Assembly (NCBI RefSeq): GCF_012524165.2
Contig: NZ_JABACJ020000001.1
Span: forward strand, 525,861 to 589,860
Source of the DNA: Faecalicatena faecalis
GTDB lineage: Bacteria; Bacillota; Clostridia; Lachnospirales; Lachnospiraceae
Direction: 5' to 3'
Length of the DNA: 64,000 nucleotides
Shown here: positions 42,794 through 52,434 of the stretch, one piece after another
How positions within the stretch are numbered: position 1 is the first letter of the stretch
Layout of the letters: every line of letters starts with the position of its first letter
Program-made: the position numbers and the translations under genes
Notes under the pieces: generated by a model
Databases searched by the model: none
The model's input: only the letters and a program-made list of their open reading frames with translations
What the model was told of the DNA's origin: nothing

Positions 42794-45700
42794 ATGGCAA
42801 GAAAAATGAAGACCATGGATGGTAACCAGGCAGCAGCTCATGTTTCCTATGCGTATACAGAAGTTGCAGCGATTTACCCAATTACACCGTCATCCGTTAT
42901 GCCAGAACATATCGATGAATGGGCTACCGAGGGCAGAGAGAACATTTTCGGACAGACAGTACAGGTAACAGAGATGCAGTCCGAAGCAGGTGCAGCCGGA
43001 GCTGTGCATGGATCCTTAGCAGCAGGAGCTTTAACTACTACATTTACAGCATCACAGGGATTACTGCTGATGATTCCTAACTTATATAAAGTAGCAGGTG
43101 AACAATTACCAGGTGTATTCAACGTATCCGCACGTGCGATTGCAAGCCACGCACTGTCAATCTTCGGTGATCACTCTGACGTATATGCATGCCGCCAGAC
43201 AGGTGCAGCTATGCTTTGTGAATCAAGTGTACAGGAAGTTATGGACCTGACAGCAGTTGCACACTGTGCAGCACTGGAAGGAAAGATTCCATTCATCAAC
43301 TTCTTCGACGGATTCAGAACATCTCACGAGATCCAGAAGATCGAGACATGGGATTACGAAGACCTGAAAGACTTAGTGAACATGGACGCTATCGATGAAT
43401 TCCGTGCACACGCACTGAACCCGAACCACCCATGCCACAGAGGTTCCGCTCAGAATCCTGACATCTTCTTCCAGGCAAGAGAAGCATGTAACCCATATTA
43501 CGATGCTCTTCCGGGAATCGTTCAGAATTACATGGACAAGGTCAACGCTAAGATCGGTACAGATTACAAGCTGTTCAACTACTATGGAGCAGAGGACGCA
43601 GAAAGCGTAATCGTTGCTATGGGTTCTGCTTGTGATACAATCGAAGAGACTATCGATTACATGCTTGCAGCTGGCGAGAAAGTCGGAGTTGTTAAGGTTC
43701 GCCTTTACAGACCATTCTGTGCAGAAGCGCTCATCAATGCAATTCCTGACACAGTAAAGAGAATCTCCGTACTCGACAGAACAAAAGAGCCAGGTGCTCT
43801 TGGAGAGCCATTATACCTGGACGTTGTTGCTGCACTTAAAGGATCTAAGTTCGATGCAGTTCCTGTATTCACAGGACGTTACGGATTAGGTTCCAAAGAT
43901 ACAACACCGGCTCAGATCGTTGCTGTATTCCACAACACAGAGAAGCAGAAATTCACAATCGGTATTGAAGATGATGTGACAAATCTGTCTCTGGATGCAG
44001 GCGCTCCGCTTGTTACAACTCCAGAAGGAACAATCAACTGCAAGTTCTGGGGACTTGGAGCAGACGGTACAGTTGGAGCTAACAAGAACTCCATCAAGAT
44101 CATCGGTGACAACACAGACATGTATGCACAGGCTTACTTCGACTATGACTCCAAGAAGTCCGGTGGTGTAACAATGTCTCACTTACGTTTTGGTAAGAAA
44201 CCGATCAAATCCACATACCTGATCAGACAGGCTAACTTTGTAGCATGTCACAACCCATCTTATATTGACAAATATAACATGGTTCAGGAACTGGTTGACG
44301 GCGGTACATTCCTTCTGAACTGCCCATGGGATGCAGAAGGTCTTGAGAAGCACTTACCAGGACAGGTAAAAGCATATATCGCAGACCACAACATCAAGTT
44401 CTACACAATCGATGGTATTAAGATCGGTAAAGAGATCGGACTTGGCGGACGTATCAATACAGTTCTTCAGTCAGCATTCTTCAAACTGGCAGCAATCATT
44501 CCAGAGGAAGAAGCAATCGACCTGATGAAGAAAGCAGCGAAAGCTACTTACGGAAGAAAAGGTGACAAGATCGTACAGATGAACTACGATGCAATCGATG
44601 CTGGTGCTAAGCAGGTTGTTGAAGTAGCTGTACCAGAGAGCTGGAAGAGCGCTGAGGATGAAGGACTTACAACACCTCACGTTGACGAGAGCGGAAGAAA
44701 AGATGTTGTTGATTTCGTTAAGAACATCCAGGCTAAAGTCAATGCTCAGGAAGGTAACTCACTTCCAGTATCTGCATTTAAGGATTATGTTGATGGTTCT
44801 ACACCGTCAGGTACATCCGCATACGAGAAACGTGGTATCGCAGTAGATATCCCGGTTTGGAAGCCAGAGAACTGTATCCAGTGTAACCGTTGTGCATATG
44901 TCTGCCCACACGCAGTTATCCGCCCGATTGCACTGACAGAAGAAGAGATGGCAAAGGCTCCGGAAGGACTTGCAACACTCGACATGACAGGTATGCCGGG
45001 AATGAAGTTCTCCATCACTGTATCAGCTTATGACTGTACAGGATGTGGATCATGTGCAAATGTCTGCCCAGGTAAGAAGGGTGAGAAGGCACTTGTTATG
45101 GAGAACATGGAAGCAAATGCAGGTGCTCAGGACTACTTCGACTATGGTACAGAGATCCCTGTAAAACCAGAAGTTGTTGCCAAGTTCAAAGAGACAACTG
45201 TTAAGGGAAGCCAGTTCAAACAGCCACTGCTCGAGTTCTCAGGAGCATGTGCAGGATGTGGTGAGACACCTTACGCTAAGTTAATCACACAGTTATTCGG
45301 TGAAAGAATGTACATTGCTAACGCAACAGGATGCTCCTCTATCTGGGGTAACTCTTCACCGTCTACACCATACACAGTAACACCAGAAGGCAAAGGACCA
45401 GCATGGTGTAACTCTCTGTTCGAAGATAACGCAGAGTTCGGATATGGTATGCTGCTCGCTCAGAACACAATCAGAGAGAGACTGAAAGGTGAAGTTGAAG
45501 CACTTGCCGAGACAGCTGAGAATGCAGATGTGAAAGCAGCTGCACAGGAATACCTGGATACTTTCTCATGCGGAGCTACCAATGGAACAGCTACAGATAA
45601 ATTAGTAGCAGCTCTCGAAGCTTGCGGATGTGACAGAGCAGAAAAGGTTGACTTACTGAAGAACAAAGACTTCCTCGCTAAGAAGTCACAGTGGATCTTC

Positions 45701-46336
45701 GGTGGTGACGGATGGGCTTACGATATCGGATTCGGCGGTGTTGACCACGTATTAGCAAGTGGAAAAGACATCAACATCATGGTATTCGATACAGAAGTTT
45801 ACTCCAACACAGGTGGACAGTCCTCCAAGGCTACAAAGACTGGTGCTACAGCACAGTTCGCAGCAGGCGGAAAAGAGACCAAGAAGAAAGACCTTGCAAG
45901 CATCGCAATGAGCTACGGCTATGTATACGTTGCACAGATCGCTATGGGTGCTGACTTCAACCAGACCGTAAAAGCAATTGCAGAGGCAGAGGCTTATCCG
46001 GGACCATCACTCATCATCGCTTACGCTCCATGTATCAACCATGGTATCAAGAAGGGTATGAGCAAGGCTCAGACAGAAGAGCAGTTAGCAGTAGAGTGCG
46101 GATACTGGAACAACTTCAGATACAATCCGGCAGCAGAAGGCGCTAAGTTCACACTGGACAGCAAAGAGCCTAACCTGGAGAACTACCAGGCATTCCTTGA
46201 CGGAGAAGTTCGTTACAATGCACTTAAGAGAGCTAATCCAGAAAAGGCTGAGAAACTCTTCGCTCTGAATGAGAAGGAAGCTAAGGAAAGATACGCTTAC
46301 CTTAAGAAACTGATCACTCTTTACGGAGAAGAATAA
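42794..46336 (+). CDS. nifJ: Pyruvate:ferredoxin (flavodoxin) oxidoreductase
   Basis: The 1180-residue single-chain enzyme converts pyruvate and CoA to acetyl-CoA, CO2 and reduced ferredoxin, the central energy reaction of anaerobic clostridia. The N-terminal pyruvate-binding domain starts at MDGNQAAAHVSYAYTE. Two ferredoxin-type clusters are seen in CIQCNRCAYVCPHAV and CTGCGSCANVCPG (about 700-770), and a TPP domain near GACAGCGETPYAKL lies around 827. The start at 42794 follows GGAGGAAC. Codon use is strongly biased toward a small set, as expected for a very abundant protein. Confidence 0.97.
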   Translation: MARKMKTMDGNQAAAHVSYAYTEVAAIYPITPSSVMPEHIDEWATEGRENIFGQTVQVTEMQSEAGAAGAVHGSLAAGALTTTFTASQGLLLMIPNLYKVAGEQLPGVFNVSARAIASHALSIFGDHSDVYACRQTGAAMLCESSVQEVMDLTAVAHCAALEGKIPFINFFDGFRTSHEIQKIETWDYEDLKDLVNMDAIDEFRAHALNPNHPCHRGSAQNPDIFFQAREACNPYYDALPGIVQNYMDKVNAKIGTDYKLFNYYGAEDAESVIVAMGSACDTIEETIDYMLAAGEKVGVVKVRLYRPFCAEALINAIPDTVKRISVLDRTKEPGALGEPLYLDVVAALKGSKFDAVPVFTGRYGLGSKDTTPAQIVAVFHNTEKQKFTIGIEDDVTNLSLDAGAPLVTTPEGTINCKFWGLGADGTVGANKNSIKIIGDNTDMYAQAYFDYDSKKSGGVTMSHLRFGKKPIKSTYLIRQANFVACHNPSYIDKYNMVQELVDGGTFLLNCPWDAEGLEKHLPGQVKAYIADHNIKFYTIDGIKIGKEIGLGGRINTVLQSAFFKLAAIIPEEEAIDLMKKAAKATYGRKGDKIVQMNYDAIDAGAKQVVEVAVPESWKSAEDEGLTTPHVDESGRKDVVDFVKNIQAKVNAQEGNSLPVSAFKDYVDGSTPSGTSAYEKRGIAVDIPVWKPENCIQCNRCAYVCPHAVIRPIALTEEEMAKAPEGLATLDMTGMPGMKFSITVSAYDCTGCGSCANVCPGKKGEKALVMENMEANAGAQDYFDYGTEIPVKPEVVAKFKETTVKGSQFKQPLLEFSGACAGCGETPYAKLITQLFGERMYIANATGCSSIWGNSSPSTPYTVTPEGKGPAWCNSLFEDNAEFGYGMLLAQNTIRERLKGEVEALAETAENADVKAAAQEYLDTFSCGATNGTATDKLVAALEACGCDRAEKVDLLKNKDFLAKKSQWIFGGDGWAYDIGFGGVDHVLASGKDINIMVFDTEVYSNTGGQSSKATKTGATAQFAAGGKETKKKDLASIAMSYGYVYVAQIAMGADFNQTVKAIAEAEAYPGPSLIIAYAPCINHGIKKGMSKAQTEEQLAVECGYWNNFRYNPAAEGAKFTLDSKEPNLENYQAFLDGEVRYNALKRANPEKAEKLFALNEKEAKERYAYLKKLITLYGEE

Positions 46337-46364
46337 GAACTGACGGGATAAGTTCCCAACAGAT

Positions 46365-46401
46365 AAAAGGCAGGTTCCCTGAAAAGGGGCCTGCCTTTTT
46401 T
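46365..46401. terminator. Terminator between nifJ and the convergent lipoprotein gene
   Basis: AAAAGGCAGG (46365-46374) pairs with CCTGCCTTTT (46390-46399), with an inner CCC/GGG and T runs on the + side and A-rich sequence on the other. It can serve both strands. Confidence 0.8.
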
Positions 46402-46405
46402 GAAA

Positions 46406-47554
46406 TTAATCGGTCACTTCATAAATACCAGGGCCGTCTGTCCAGGTATACCATGCATCTTTTGCATCAGGACTTTCCCTATAATAATCGAATACAGAAT
46501 GAATAGAATCTCCGGCAGCAGGACAGTTATCAACAGTTGTTACGATACCGGATGCGGTCATGTACTCGCCGGCCTTTGAAATAGCACAGTCTTTATCGCC
46601 AGGGTTCAGGCCTTCGACCTGGATGTCATGGATGACTTCGAAGGTCATATGTGTAAAATACTCAAATGGCTGGGAGTACGTGTATTTCAGTGGCGTATTG
46701 TTGCGGATATAACTCCATGTAGAGGAACCACCGTCAACGCCGGAAACGAAAGTCTTCTCTCCTTTTGCATCGCCGCCCTGTGTAATTGCTTCGGCAGCAG
46801 AAAGAGCGGGAGTGTCAGCGGAACAGAAGATAAAATTAAGGCTGTCTCCATATTGCTGCAGCCAAGTCTGGGCGATGGTATAACCTGCTGTATTCAGGTC
46901 GCCTGTGGATGCCAGATCGATGGAATCTAATAACTTGTAAGAGGAATTATCGTCGGCATAGGCCTTGGCTTCGTCGGCGCGCAGTGTTACGACCTCTGAC
47001 ATTCCGAGTTCAAATACCGCGTAATTCAATCCGTCAGGATGGTCCTTGGCAACTTGCTCCATGATTGCTTTCGATGCTTCCTTGTTATCCATGGTAGAGT
47101 TAGAGATGACTCCTTCAATGACACTATTGTCATTCGAGTAGATGCCGATACCTGCATCGCGGGCCTGTGCTACAAGGTCCTGATAGGAATCGAATGACTG
47201 TGTAACACCAATGATAATGGCGGTTGGGTTCTGGTTAATGGCATTTTGGAAATATTCGCGGAAATTATCTTCCTTTTCATAATTGATACATTGGTAATCC
47301 CAGCCCCGGTGTGCTGCCTCTATCGCAGCCTGCTGTTCGCAGCGGATATTGCTCTCGTCTGTAAGGTTAGAAACAAGATAAATAATGCTGACCTCATCCT
47401 CCTTGGCAATCGCCGGACGAGAGTAATCGTCAAAGGCTTCTGCCAAGCTGCTGCTGTCAGATGCGGATGAAGAGGAATCGGAAGAACCTCCACAGGCGGT
47501 CAGTGATAATACCAGTCCGATCGATAACAAAGTGCAAAGTGCTTTCTTTTTCAT
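46406..47554 (-). CDS. Sugar-binding lipoprotein of an ABC transporter (RbsB-like)
   Basis: The 382-residue protein has a lipoprotein signal with lipobox LTACG (Cys near residue 21) and a Ser-rich spacer. A periplasmic-binding-protein type 1 fold of the ribose/galactose family follows. It delivers substrate to the ABC transporter encoded divergently at 48.9-52.4 kb. The start at 47554 is preceded by AAAGGATGG; an ATG 12 bases upstream overlaps that site. Its separation from the rest of the operon is unusual for this family. It has its own consensus promoter at 47785-47757. Confidence 0.9.
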   Translation of the reverse strand: MKKKALCTLLSIGLVLSLTACGGSSDSSSSASDSSSLAEAFDDYSRPAIAKEDEVSIIYLVSNLTDESNIRCEQQAAIEAAHRGWDYQCINYEKEDNFREYFQNAINQNPTAIIIGVTQSFDSYQDLVAQARDAGIGIYSNDNSVIEGVISNSTMDNKEASKAIMEQVAKDHPDGLNYAVFELGMSEVVTLRADEAKAYADDNSSYKLLDSIDLASTGDLNTAGYTIAQTWLQQYGDSLNFIFCSADTPALSAAEAITQGGDAKGEKTFVSGVDGGSSTWSYIRNNTPLKYTYSQPFEYFTHMTFEVIHDIQVEGLNPGDKDCAISKAGEYMTASGIVTTVDNCPAAGDSIHSVFDYYRESPDAKDAWYTWTDGPGIYEVTD

Positions 47555-47665
47555 AAAATTTACCATCCTTTCAATCTTATACTATTTGGATTTATAGCAT
47601 GTCCCCCGAAGTGCCGTTATTGTGTATTCCCTCCTTCCAATGATTTTGTATGTAGATTTTTGTGG

Positions 47666-47735
47666 TCATTTGTTCTTTTTAATGAGAAATTGATTTTTAT
47701 AATTAGAACAAATGATGATTACAATGAACAAATGA
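47666..47735. promoter_or_regulatory. Operator array of GAACAAATGA sites in the lipoprotein leader
   Basis: Three identical decamers occur: one inverted at 47666-47675 and two direct at 47706-47715 and 47726-47735. The direct pair is 20 bp apart and the inverted one 40 bp from the nearer direct site, that is, whole helical turns. They lie just downstream of the lipoprotein promoter, a place suited to repression. The SorC-type regulator at 57.2 kb is the likely binder. Confidence 0.6.
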
Positions 47736-47756
47736 ACACTTCGTTTTCTTAAAATT

Positions 47757-47785
47757 ATTATAAAACACAATTAAATGCTTGTCAA
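47757..47785 (-). promoter_or_regulatory. Consensus promoter of the sugar-binding lipoprotein gene
   Basis: Read on -, TTGACA (47785-47780), a 17-bp spacer and TATAAT (47762-47757) are a perfect match to the sigma-70 consensus. The expected leader is about 195 bases long and contains the operator array. Confidence 0.8.
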
Positions 47786-47830
47786 TTGAATTATAATTGT
47801 TAAAAAGAAAACAAACAAAAAGTTTCGAAA

Positions 47831-47866
47831 GAACAATTGACACAATATATGAACATATGTTAACAT
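47831..47866 (+). promoter_or_regulatory. Promoter and operator of the sugar catabolic operon
   Basis: TTGACA (47837-47842) and TAACAT (47861-47866, 18-bp spacer) form a promoter for the aldo/keto reductase gene. GAACAATTGA (47831-47840) and GAACATATGT (47851-47860) are variants of the operator decamer, again 20 bp apart. They overlap the -35 element and the spacer. Confidence 0.6.
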
Positions 47867-47907
47867 CGAAGCATAGAAAGTAAACCAAAAGCAGAAGGAG
47901 GAAAATT

Positions 47908-48861
47908 ATGCGTTACAAAACATTAGGAAAATCAGAGGTATCTGTATCGGCATTAACGATTGGGACATGGGCGATGGGAGGACTTGGTTATGGATCTGTT
48001 GAAAGGAAGGATTGTATCGCCGCCGTACATGCGATGCTGGATGCAGGAGTGAATCATATTGATACGGCTTGGGTGTATGGTCTAGGTGAGTCGGATAAGG
48101 TAGTGGGTGAAGCCATCAAAGGAAGAAGGGATAAGGTCCTGATCACGACCAAGTGTGGCTTTAGAAATCCGGCCGATGGAGTGGAACCTAATTTTCCGGA
48201 TTGTTCTCCAGCGTGGATGACAACGTGTTTTGAGGAATCCCTAAAGAATCTGGGTACAGATTACGTAGACTATTTCCTGATTCATGTACCGGATGCGAAT
48301 GTGCCATTTGAGGAGACAGCAGAATGTGTCAAAAGATGGCAGAAGGAAGGAAAGGTACGATTCCTGGGAGTTTCTAATTTTGGAATTGATGACATGGAAA
48401 GGATGGGAGAATATATCGATATTACGGCGGTACAGTCAGGATACTCTATGGTGTCACGTGGTGAGGAAGATAATATGATCTGGGCCAAGGAACATGATAT
48501 CGGTGTTATGACTCATAGTTCTCTTGCAAGCGGGCTTTTGACAGGTGCCATCCGGGAATTGCCGAAACTTGCCGAGGATGATATCAGGAACCTTTATCAG
48601 TATCCGCATTTCCGTGAGCCGAGATTCTCACAGGTGATGGAACTATTAAAGACACTGGACAAAGTAGCGGCAGAGAGGAATGTGCCGGTCGCACAGGTGG
48701 CATTGAATTGGAATATACAGAAAGATTTTGTTACCACATCACTCTGCGGAGTCAGAAATGTAAAGGAAGCTTTGGAGAACTGCAAATGTACAGAATGGGA
48801 ACTGACATCAGAGGAAATGGCAATGATCGATAAGGCGATTGATGAAACTGTCGGCAAATAG
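47908..48861 (+). CDS. Aldo/keto reductase
   Basis: The 317-residue TIM-barrel oxidoreductase has the catalytic set in HIDTAWVYG (Asp and Tyr), LITTKCG (Lys) and FLIHVPD (His). The C-terminal NAD(P) pocket has the GVRNVKEALEN stretch. It probably interconverts an aldose or ketose with its polyol or lactone in the pathway encoded here. AGAAGGAGGAAAATT precedes the ATG; it is the first gene of the operon. Confidence 0.93.
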   Translation: MRYKTLGKSEVSVSALTIGTWAMGGLGYGSVERKDCIAAVHAMLDAGVNHIDTAWVYGLGESDKVVGEAIKGRRDKVLITTKCGFRNPADGVEPNFPDCSPAWMTTCFEESLKNLGTDYVDYFLIHVPDANVPFEETAECVKRWQKEGKVRFLGVSNFGIDDMERMGEYIDITAVQSGYSMVSRGEEDNMIWAKEHDIGVMTHSSLASGLLTGAIRELPKLAEDDIRNLYQYPHFREPRFSQVMELLKTLDKVAAERNVPVAQVALNWNIQKDFVTTSLCGVRNVKEALENCKCTEWELTSEEMAMIDKAIDETVGK

Positions 48862-48886
48862 AAAATGAGATTGGCAGGTGGATACG

Positions 48887-50419
48887 ATGGATAATCAGGC
48901 AATACTCCGCTTTGAGGGAGCGACCAAAAGATTTGGTGATTTTGTTGCCGTTGATCATGTTGATTTTGAAGTACATAACAAGGAAATCGTTTCTATAATC
49001 GGAGAAAATGGAGCTGGAAAGAGTACATTCTGCAAGATGCTGACGGGAGTTTATTCGATTGATGACGGTGATATGTATTTTGAAGGGAAAAAGGTGAGTT
49101 ACAAGAACACAACAGAATCCATGAAGGCTGGAATCAGCATGGTCTATCAGGAACGTAACTTAGTGGGCATGCTGACAGGAGCACAGAATATTTGCCTTGG
49201 CCATGAGCCTGGAAAAGGAATACTCAGCGAACAGAAAGCTTATGAGAGGGCAGTGGAAATCAGGGAAAGACTGCATCTTAAGATTCCGCTGGATGTTCCG
49301 GTGGAGGAGCTTGGAGCGGGGGAGCAGCAGTTGATCGAGATTATGAGGTCCTTTTACAATAATCCGAAGGTCCTGATTCTCGATGAACCTACGGCATCAC
49401 TGGGAGAAGGAGAAGTGGAGCCGTTCCTTAAGTTCATTAAAGAAATACGCAATGAGATGGATATAGCTGTGATTTTTATTTCACATAAAATAGAAGAACT
49501 ATTTGCTATTTCTGACCGAATCGTCGTTCTGACAGATGGAAGAAACACTTTGACGGATAAGGTTGAGAATCTGACTCAGGTAAAGGTGATTACGGCAATG
49601 CTGCGGACAGGAAAGTCTTATGGAAGAGTGGAGGTCGTAAAAAAGGATTTTGAACAGCTTCCGGTTCTATTAGATGTGGATAAGATTAAATATGATGGAA
49701 GAGAGCACCATCTTAAATTTCAGATTCATAAAGGGGAAGTAGTTGGCTTTTATGGGTTAGTTGGATCGGGAAGAACAGAATGTGCAGAATCATTATTCGG
49801 CCTTAGAAAATCTGAAAAATCTTTTCAGTTCAATGGAGAGAACATTACAAAAGCAAATACAAGAGATATGATCGAAAAGGGATTGATCATGACACCGGAA
49901 AAGCGATCAAACGGTATCTTCAAAAGTCTCTCATTAGTGGATAATATCTGCAATCTATTTTTGAAAAAGAAGCTTGCCGGCAGAGGAATCGGGATCGTCA
50001 GCAGGGGAAAAAGCAGGGAATTTTCGAATCAGATCCTAAAAGACAACGATGTAAAGTATTATTCATCAGCCCAGGCGATTTCCGGCCTGTCAGGCGGGAA
50101 TATACAGAAGATCATTATAGGGCGTTCCATTGCAATAGAGAATATACATGTTCTGATTTTGGATGAGCCGACAAATGGCATTGATGTTGGAGCGAAATTT
50201 GAAATTTATCAAAAAATCAGGCAGCTTACCGATCACAAAGAGGAAAGTAAACGCATTGGAATCTTATTTATTTCATCAGAAATTGACGAATTATTGAATG
50301 TCTGTGACAAGATCTATGTATTTGCAGATGGCAATATCATACAGGGATTTGACAGGCAGGAATTTGATAAACAAGATATTCTGAGTGTAGCGGTAAGGGG
50401 GAAACGGACGGATGAGTAA
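48887..50419 (+). CDS. Sugar ABC transporter ATPase, two-domain (RbsA-like)
   Basis: The 510-residue protein has two nucleotide-binding halves. The first has the full Walker A GENGAGKSTF, the LGAGEQQLIEI signature and the ILDEPTASLG Walker B. The second has the relaxed P-loop GLVGSGRTE, a complete SGGNIQK signature and ILDEPTNGIDVG. This is the standard RbsA/MglA pattern. The start at 48887 lies 5 bases after AGGTGG; a GTG three codons earlier overlaps that site. It overlaps the next gene by 8 bases. Confidence 0.95.
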   Translation: MDNQAILRFEGATKRFGDFVAVDHVDFEVHNKEIVSIIGENGAGKSTFCKMLTGVYSIDDGDMYFEGKKVSYKNTTESMKAGISMVYQERNLVGMLTGAQNICLGHEPGKGILSEQKAYERAVEIRERLHLKIPLDVPVEELGAGEQQLIEIMRSFYNNPKVLILDEPTASLGEGEVEPFLKFIKEIRNEMDIAVIFISHKIEELFAISDRIVVLTDGRNTLTDKVENLTQVKVITAMLRTGKSYGRVEVVKKDFEQLPVLLDVDKIKYDGREHHLKFQIHKGEVVGFYGLVGSGRTECAESLFGLRKSEKSFQFNGENITKANTRDMIEKGLIMTPEKRSNGIFKSLSLVDNICNLFLKKKLAGRGIGIVSRGKSREFSNQILKDNDVKYYSSAQAISGLSGGNIQKIIIGRSIAIENIHVLILDEPTNGIDVGAKFEIYQKIRQLTDHKEESKRIGILFISSEIDELLNVCDKIYVFADGNIIQGFDRQEFDKQDILSVAVRGKRTDE

Positions 50420-51410
50420 AAAATCATATGTGAGGAAAAAAACAGGTTTAAAGGAACAACTCCCCAGATTCTTTTTATTGATTGCATTACTTGTTATTGT
50501 CACGGTGTTCCGCTCGGTACAGCCCAGGTTTCTAATGCTGAATAATGTAATGAATCTGTTGGCGCTCAGTAGTATTGTAGGAGTGCTTGCACTGGGAAAT
50601 ATGGTACTGATGTCAGCAGGAGAAATGAGTTTCTCGATTGGAGCGCAGTGTACTTTAGTCGGTGCAGTATTTGGAAAGTTTCTCGCGGATGTCAATTCCA
50701 ATTATGTGATCTTAGGTTTTTTAGCAGGAATTCTGGCATCTGTAGCAGTCGGGCTGGTGCTTGCATTGTTTACGATCAAAATAGGGGTTCCGACTTTTGT
50801 ATGTACACTTGCACTGGCAACTGTTCTGGACGGGTGTACACAACTGTTGAACAATGGAACGACTCTCTATTCCAAGAATTGGCCGGATGCATTTAATCTG
50901 ATGCAGTTGAAGCTTGGAAATGTCATTCCGACAGCCGTCCTGGTATTCTTCGGAATTGCGTTGCTCATGCATATCCTATATGAAAAAACGAGATTTGGAA
51001 GACATTTGTACGCGGTAGGGTCGAATCCAACTGCTGCAAATAATTCAGGGATATCGGTTCCTAAAATGAAGGTATCTGCGATGGTATTAAGCAGTGTGTT
51101 ATGTGGGTTTGCCGGTATGATCGCCGCTTCCTATAACAACAGTGTGTCACTTACGATGGGATCGGAGCTGATGCTGCCTGCAATTGCGGCAACAATGCTC
51201 AGTGCGACTTTCCTGCAGCTTGGAAAATATAATGTGCCTGGCACGGTTCTTGCGGCGATTTTGATGATTGTCATTCAGAATGGGGTAATTAGTGCAGGAT
51301 ATCCGATTTATGTAAAGGATATCATTCAGGGAATTCTGCTGACACTTGCCGTTGCAATTATTGCTCTGATAAAAGAAGATGGGCTTCCAAGCGTCAAACT
51401 GGACAGTTAA
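50412..51410 (+). CDS. Sugar ABC transporter permease 1 (RbsC-like)
   Basis: The 332-residue protein has 8-10 transmembrane segments and the conserved YAVGSNPTAANNSGI loop with the EAA-like contact to the ATPase (about residues 198-212). It starts inside the ATPase stop region. Together with the next gene it forms a probable heterodimeric channel. Confidence 0.93.
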   Translation: MSKKSYVRKKTGLKEQLPRFFLLIALLVIVTVFRSVQPRFLMLNNVMNLLALSSIVGVLALGNMVLMSAGEMSFSIGAQCTLVGAVFGKFLADVNSNYVILGFLAGILASVAVGLVLALFTIKIGVPTFVCTLALATVLDGCTQLLNNGTTLYSKNWPDAFNLMQLKLGNVIPTAVLVFFGIALLMHILYEKTRFGRHLYAVGSNPTAANNSGISVPKMKVSAMVLSSVLCGFAGMIAASYNNSVSLTMGSELMLPAIAATMLSATFLQLGKYNVPGTVLAAILMIVIQNGVISAGYPIYVKDIIQGILLTLAVAIIALIKEDGLPSVKLDS

Positions 51411-51428
51411 GGAAAGGATGGGGTGGAA

Positions 51429-52412
51429 ATGGAAAAAGTAAAAACGACAAGCACTAAAAGCTTTGGTACCATGTTCGCAAAACGCTGGCTTTTGTTCTTT
51501 GTGGCTGCAGTTACGATCATTTTTGGTATGATTTCTCCTGCTTTCCTTCAGATGAAGAATCTTCTGAATATTCTATGCAATGCGTGTATCGTCGGTGTTA
51601 TGGGGGTAGGTCTCACCTGCATTTTTGCCACTGGTGAACTAGACTTTTCTGCTGGTTCCCAGGTCTCTTTAGCATCCTGTCTGATGGCAGTTATTTTAGG
51701 CAGAACAGGGATACACAGTTATTTGGCGGCGGTGGTTCTGACGCTCGGCGTGCTGGCCTGTGTTGGACTTTATAATGCTTTTCTTCATGTAAAGATCGGC
51801 ATACCAGCTTTTATCGCCACATTAGGTACGTCTTACCTTGTGAAAGGAATCGCAAAAGCGTTGACAGGGAGCAAGAATGTAAACAATCTTCCAGAATGGC
51901 CCGATGTGTTCACTTTTATGGGACAGGGATATCTTTTCGGAGTGATTCCGATGCCGGTAATTATACTGGTGATCGTTGGGGCAGTCGTTCTGTTCTATAC
52001 CGAATATACACGCGCCGGCAAATATTTATATGCAGTAGGGTCCAATCCGACAGCCTGCGATTATATCGGTATTGATGGAAAAATGCAGAAAATAAAAGGT
52101 TTTTTTATTACAGCATTACTTTGCGGCCTGGCCGGAATCATGCAAGGCTCTCAGATGAATGCAGCTTCCCCTACACTGGGTGAAAATATGTTCGTCCCAG
52201 CCCTGACAACTGTTTTTCTGGGCGCGACTTATGGAAAAATTGGAGTATTTAATGTTCCGGGCACGTTAGTCGGTGCGGTCTTATATGCATTGATCAATCA
52301 GGGACTTCTGATGATCACAAGTGAATTATGGCTGAAGGATTACGTACAGGGCGGCATGCTTCTCTTTGCTCTGGTCATGGTGATTGTGATACGTAAGGTT
52401 GGAAATAAGTAA
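51429..52412 (+). CDS. Sugar ABC transporter permease 2 (RbsC-like)
   Basis: The 327-residue protein is related to the preceding permease, with the same YAVGSNPTACDYIGI loop and a similar set of transmembrane helices. Two different permeases with one two-domain ATPase are less common than the homodimeric ribose arrangement. The ATG at 51429 is used; a GTG two codons earlier is an alternative. Confidence 0.93.
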   Translation: MEKVKTTSTKSFGTMFAKRWLLFFVAAVTIIFGMISPAFLQMKNLLNILCNACIVGVMGVGLTCIFATGELDFSAGSQVSLASCLMAVILGRTGIHSYLAAVVLTLGVLACVGLYNAFLHVKIGIPAFIATLGTSYLVKGIAKALTGSKNVNNLPEWPDVFTFMGQGYLFGVIPMPVIILVIVGAVVLFYTEYTRAGKYLYAVGSNPTACDYIGIDGKMQKIKGFFITALLCGLAGIMQGSQMNAASPTLGENMFVPALTTVFLGATYGKIGVFNVPGTLVGAVLYALINQGLLMITSELWLKDYVQGGMLLFALVMVIVIRKVGNK

Positions 52413-52434
52413 AATACAAAGGAGAGTGTGGAAG

